A DNA stretch of 23,567 nt, from IMG/VR virus record IMGVR_UViG_3300036406_000539, positions 1 through 23,567 of that record; one strand, given 5' to 3'. Made by a program: the position numbers and the translations under genes. Below the pieces are notes generated by a model. That model saw nothing but the letters and a program-made list of their open reading frames with translations. It ran no database searches and was not told the origin of the DNA. Each line of letters starts with the position of its first letter. Position 1 is the stretch's first letter. Shown piece by piece: positions 20,460 to 23,567 of this stretch. The stretch comes from a virus.

Positions 20460-21639
20460 TGCTGCTGATTTTGTCGCTGTACGCTTGGAAGCGGTCGAGC
20501 GCGATTTGGTTCACCTGCACGGCGTGCATGTCGCCGCCCTCCACCGGGTTCATATCCTCCTTCGCGCGCACCTCGTTGATGGACAACACGCCGGTTGCCA
20601 GCATCTCGCGGTAAAACGATGCGCGCGCGGCCATGTCGCCGCGGAACAAGTCGGTCATGTCGTGGCGGCTGTACACGAGCGGCCGGTCGAATGACTGGAT
20701 GAGCTTGCGGTCGACCTCCTGCGACAGGCGCACCGCCCACGGCGTGATGGTGTGGCGGGCAAACTGGATGTGCTGCTGCTCGACGTTGTTGAATGTCGAC
20801 TTGCCTGGCAGTTGCACCAGGTCCGGCGGCACGCTGTAGATCCTGCAAATCTCCTCCGCTTGGAACTTGCGCGTCTCGATGAACTGCGCCTCCTCCGGCG
20901 GGATGCTTTGCGACTGGTAGCGCATGTCGTAGGGCAGCATCTTGACGCCACCGCTTGCCGCGTTCCATGAATCCCGCAGCGCCTCCAGCTGCTCCTTCTT
21001 CATCGGGTTCGCAGGTGTCAGGATGCCGGTCGGCCGTGCGCCGTTTGCGAAGTAGTCGGAGCCGTAATCCTGCACCGCCTTTGCCAGACCCATGTTTTCC
21101 GCATGCACCTTGAGCGGTGACAGCTTGCCCATGTTTGACAACTCGAGCATGTTCTCGGGGTACACGACGCCGTAGTCCTTCACCACGAACACCTTCTCAT
21201 CCTCGATGGCCTTGGGTTCGACGTGGTAGAACGGCACCGGGTGCAGCGCGATCACGTCGCCGCGGTTGTCGCGGTCGATGATGGCGTAGCCTACGCCGTA
21301 CATCAGGGCCTGCGTAAACATCCCCTCCCAAAACTCGTAAGCAGTTTGGTACGGGTTGGGCGTGTACTTCACCACGTCAAATGCCGGGTGGCTTTCGGCC
21401 AGCGTCACGTTGCGGCCGTTCCGTTCGTACACGTTCAGCGAGAGCGACGCGCACGTGGAGGCGATGCGGTAGATGCAGGCGTACACGGTGCTGATGGCCA
21501 ACGCGCCCTCTGGCGACACGGTGACGTTGTTGCGGTAGGTGATGCCCATCTCGCGGGCAATCGTCTGCGAATCGAACTTGCCGATGCGGGCGCGCTCCTC
21601 AACGCCGCGACGAAATAGGGATTGCCATACAGATGCCAT
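20437..21639 (-). CDS. portal protein, HK97 family
   Basis: A 400-residue protein with the expected layout. ALAISTVYACIYRIASTCAS is near residue 46, and FWEGMFTQALMYGVGYAII follows. The strongly conserved EICRIYSVPPDLV and STFNNVEQQHIQFARHTITP come before IGVLS-type GVLSINEVRAKEDMNPVEGG. Family knowledge: twelve copies form the DNA entry ring at one capsid vertex and hold TerL during packaging. The length is usual. The gene begins 14 bases after the TerL stop. Confidence 0.95.
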   Translation of the reverse strand: MASVWQSLFRRGVEERARIGKFDSQTIAREMGITYRNNVTVSPEGALAISTVYACIYRIASTCASLSLNVYERNGRNVTLAESHPAFDVVKYTPNPYQTAYEFWEGMFTQALMYGVGYAIIDRDNRGDVIALHPVPFYHVEPKAIEDEKVFVVKDYGVVYPENMLELSNMGKLSPLKVHAENMGLAKAVQDYGSDYFANGARPTGILTPANPMKKEQLEALRDSWNAASGGVKMLPYDMRYQSQSIPPEEAQFIETRKFQAEEICRIYSVPPDLVQLPGKSTFNNVEQQHIQFARHTITPWAVRLSQEVDRKLIQSFDRPLVYSRHDMTDLFRGDMAARASFYREMLATGVLSINEVRAKEDMNPVEGGDMHAVQVNQIALDRFQAYSDKISSNEITGGI

Positions 21640-21653
21640 TACGGCAAATGTAG

Positions 21654-23264
21654 TTAGAGCGAAATAACCGTGAACAATTCGTCCCCCGAGCCGTTGGTGC
21701 GGTGGTGGACGTACTCGTTCATCGCGATGATGGACGCGATGACGCCGTCCACCTTTTTTGTTTCACTGTACTTCTCCTTGGTGACCCGCTTGTTTTCGTT
21801 CACGTCCGTGTACGTCACGGCGCAGCCGATTTGCCAGCGCAGAACCTCGTTGCCGCCGTGGATGATGTTGCCCTTGAGCATCTCCATTTCAAACTCCTTG
21901 GTCGGGCCGTTCATGGTGGTGATGTTCTGTGCCATGGCGTGCATTTCGACGTCGTCCGCCACTAGTTCGCTGACGATGTACGGGCTGAAACGAGGATCGT
22001 AACCAATGCTGCGGATGTCGTAGCGTTCCACCTGGCGCATGATGTGCTCCTTCACGTAGCGGTAGTCAGTGGTGTTGCCGGGCACCACGGTGATGTGTCC
22101 CTCCTCCGCCCACCGCAGGTAGTCGATGCCGGCGTTTAGCTTTTTGGATTCGGCCTTCTCGGAGTTCACAAACTGGTGAACGCGCAGGTAAAAGCACCCG
22201 GCCTCGTCGTCCCGCCACAACATTGCAAAGGCGGTAAGGTCTTGCGTGCTGGCAAGGTCGAGACCACCGAAGCAAGGCAACCGTTGCAGCACCTCATCCG
22301 ATGGCAGCGGGTCGGAACCGCGCATGAAGATGTCGTCGGATATCCACGCCTGCTCGGCGCTTGTCCAGATGTTCAGGTTGAGCCGCAGAAAGGTGTTGAG
22401 GTACGACGGCACCGCCCTTGCCTTCTGCACCTCCTGCTCGAAATACTCTGCCCGGCAGATGGTACCAAAGCCGGGGTTTGCCTTGCGCCAGGTTTCCTCT
22501 TGCGTCCAATCGTCGGCGGCTTCGGCGCCGTACAGCACAGGCAGGAAGGTGGGGTCGACGATGCTGCCCTCTTTCACTTGCCGGGCGTACTCGTGCTGCT
22601 CCCAACAGATGCTGCTGCGGTCGTGGCCGGCGGTGGTCAGCGCGATGATAAGCGGCTGCGTCCGCGCCCCGGTCGAGGTGACCAGGACATCCCACAGCTC
22701 GCGGTTGGGCTGCGTGTGCAGCTCGTCGAAGATGACGGCATGACAGTTAAACCCGTGCTTGGTGGATGCCTCGGCGCTGATGGATTTGTAAAAGCTGGAT
22801 TTGTATTCGATGGCGTTGCGCAACACCTTGCACCGCTTGCGCAGGTCGGGGTGGTTGTAGATCATCTCTTGCGCCACGCTGAACACAATGTTGGCCTGCT
22901 GCCTGTCGCCCGCCGCGCTGATGACTTCCGCCCCGGGTTCGCCGTCGCTGAACAGCATGTACAGTGCAATGGCTGCCGACAGGTTCGACTTGCCGTTCTT
23001 CCGCGGAATCTCCACGTAGCACGTGCGGTACTTCCGCCGACCGTCTGGACGCTTCCACCCGAACAGCGGCCGGATGATGTCGTCCTTCTGCCAAGGCTCG
23101 AGCAGGAACGGCTTGCCGCCCAACTCGCCCTTCACGTGTGAGCAGAAACGCTCGATGAAGTTCACCGCGCGGTCGGCCGCCGCGGCATCGAAATAGTAAT
23201 CAGCCGAAGTAGGCCTCGGCGTCGTCTTCGGCTTTTTGGTCATGGCCTTTGATGTGAAGTTCAA
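21654..23264 (-). CDS. terL: terminase large subunit (Terminase_1 family)
   Basis: A 536-residue packaging motor. Walker A is PRKNGKSN (87 to 94) and Walker B VIFDELH (177 to 183, D180 and E181). ALTTAG near 209 is the coupling motif. The nuclease part has D336 in GGLDLAS, D423 in GYDPR and D506 in KVDGVIAS as likely metal ligands. The start is uncertain: the ATG at 23264 overlaps TerS by 65 nt, and an ATG seven codons later (23243) reduces this to 44. The conserved part begins at YYFD (residue 23). The enzyme type does not tell cos from pac packaging, but the HNH gene at the other window edge favours cos. Confidence 0.95.
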   Translation of the reverse strand: MNFTSKAMTKKPKTTPRPTSADYYFDAAAADRAVNFIERFCSHVKGELGGKPFLLEPWQKDDIIRPLFGWKRPDGRRKYRTCYVEIPRKNGKSNLSAAIALYMLFSDGEPGAEVISAAGDRQQANIVFSVAQEMIYNHPDLRKRCKVLRNAIEYKSSFYKSISAEASTKHGFNCHAVIFDELHTQPNRELWDVLVTSTGARTQPLIIALTTAGHDRSSICWEQHEYARQVKEGSIVDPTFLPVLYGAEAADDWTQEETWRKANPGFGTICRAEYFEQEVQKARAVPSYLNTFLRLNLNIWTSAEQAWISDDIFMRGSDPLPSDEVLQRLPCFGGLDLASTQDLTAFAMLWRDDEAGCFYLRVHQFVNSEKAESKKLNAGIDYLRWAEEGHITVVPGNTTDYRYVKEHIMRQVERYDIRSIGYDPRFSPYIVSELVADDVEMHAMAQNITTMNGPTKEFEMEMLKGNIIHGGNEVLRWQIGCAVTYTDVNENKRVTKEKYSETKKVDGVIASIIAMNEYVHHRTNGSGDELFTVISL

Positions 23265-23526
23265 GTCGCGCGACGATGGCTTGCTTGCGCATCCGGGCCT
23301 CCTTGAGTTGTTGCCACTCGGGACGGGCGCGGCTGTAAATGTCGCCTGACTTGCCCTCCACTTGGTAGCACGTGCCGTTCTGATTGCAGAACTCCTGCAA
23401 CTGTTCCTCCTCGATTTCCACGCATGCGAGCGTGTAGATGATTGACTTGTAGCCGGGTGTAAGGTCGCACACCGCGCCGTACTCGGCGAGCCGCTGCTCG
23501 TAGCGGGTTTGTTGTTCCTGGTTCAT
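23200..23526 (-). CDS. terS: terminase small subunit, P27-like
   Basis: A 108-residue protein before TerL. TPGYKSIIYTLACVEIEEEQL is a helical part, followed by a short strand region (GTCYQVEGKSGDIYSRARPEW) with the P27-type turn before a final helix (LKEARMRKQAIVARL). The order helix, V-G-S-D-P turn, helix is that of P27-type small terminases, which recognise the packaging site. The identity of the distant pattern is moderate; the position is strong. GGGAA sits 4 bases before the ATG. Confidence 0.75.
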   Translation of the reverse strand: MNQEQQTRYEQRLAEYGAVCDLTPGYKSIIYTLACVEIEEEQLQEFCNQNGTCYQVEGKSGDIYSRARPEWQQLKEARMRKQAIVARLELHIKGHDQKAEDDAEAYFG

Positions 23527-23548
23527 GGTTCCCTTTAGGTTTTAAGTG

Positions 23549-23567
23549 AAAAAAACGTCTCCCCCTT
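23549..23567 (-). terminator. possible 3' half of a terminator at the window edge
   Basis: On the minus strand the window opens with AAGGGGGAGACG followed by seven T residues. This looks like the second arm and T tract of a rho-independent terminator whose first arm lies outside the window. It cannot be confirmed from here. Confidence 0.35.

Noticed and set aside
22176-23141. 321-codon open frame on the plus strand
   Set aside because: It is antisense to TerL, whose motifs are complete; no start context or recognised fold.

Overview
The window is a compact siphovirus (tailed, long non-contractile tail) genome or most of one. Every gene I can support lies on the minus strand, so transcription runs from the right edge to the left. 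The head genes are of the HK97 type: terminase, portal, prohead protease, HK97-fold capsid and gp6/gp10-like connectors. The host is probably a member of the Bacteroidota with fairly GC-rich DNA. The evidence is a promoter matching the Bacteroidota consensus exactly (TTTG-N19-TAnnTTTG at 6417..6447), tape-measure and tail-tip proteins of a type I associate with Bacteroidota phages, and a DUF3127 protein. This host assignment is inference. I see no integrase, excisionase, CI-like repressor, tRNA or CRISPR, so nothing here shows lysogeny.

Late region, read right to left. TerS (23526) and TerL are followed by the portal and by a single ORF joining prohead protease to major capsid protein. A terminator follows the capsid. 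Then come the gp6-like connector, head closure protein and gp10-like protein. Next is an unusual 816-residue protein that joins a DUF3168 tail-completion domain to a long fibre with a lectin-like end. Four small proteins follow, one of them dockerin-like, then the tail tube, a tail chaperone pair joined by a probable -1 frameshift at nine A residues, the tape measure (776 aa) and a 941-residue tail-tip protein. The lysis cassette (7500 to 6551) has an M15 peptidase flanked by three small membrane proteins and ends in a terminator at 6468..6500.

Early region. The consensus promoter at 6417..6447 drives a chain of small genes: an unknown 77-aa protein, a UUCG hairpin, a putative annealing protein, four unknown proteins, a RecE-like nuclease, an SSB-like DUF3127 protein with an SSB-style C-terminal tip, and an HTH protein. 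This unit ends in a terminator at 2870..2891. A second promoter-like site (2826..2855) precedes a ribbon-helix-helix peptide, a replication initiator whose gene carries iteron-like repeats next to an A+T-rich stretch (a lambda-O-like origin candidate), four unknown genes and an HNH endonuclease at the left edge.

The genes work together as expected for a minimal phage. It would recruit host polymerases through its own initiator and origin, recombine with a RecE/annealing/SSB set, package with HNH/TerS/TerL, assemble an HK97 head and a flexible tail, and lyse with a holin-type set plus peptidase. No polymerase, primase or helicase gene is visible. Most neighbours overlap by 1 to 8 nt (ATGA or TAATG junctions), which points to translational coupling. 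The longest gene-free stretch is 6395..6550 (promoter and terminator); no gap exceeds 300 bases.
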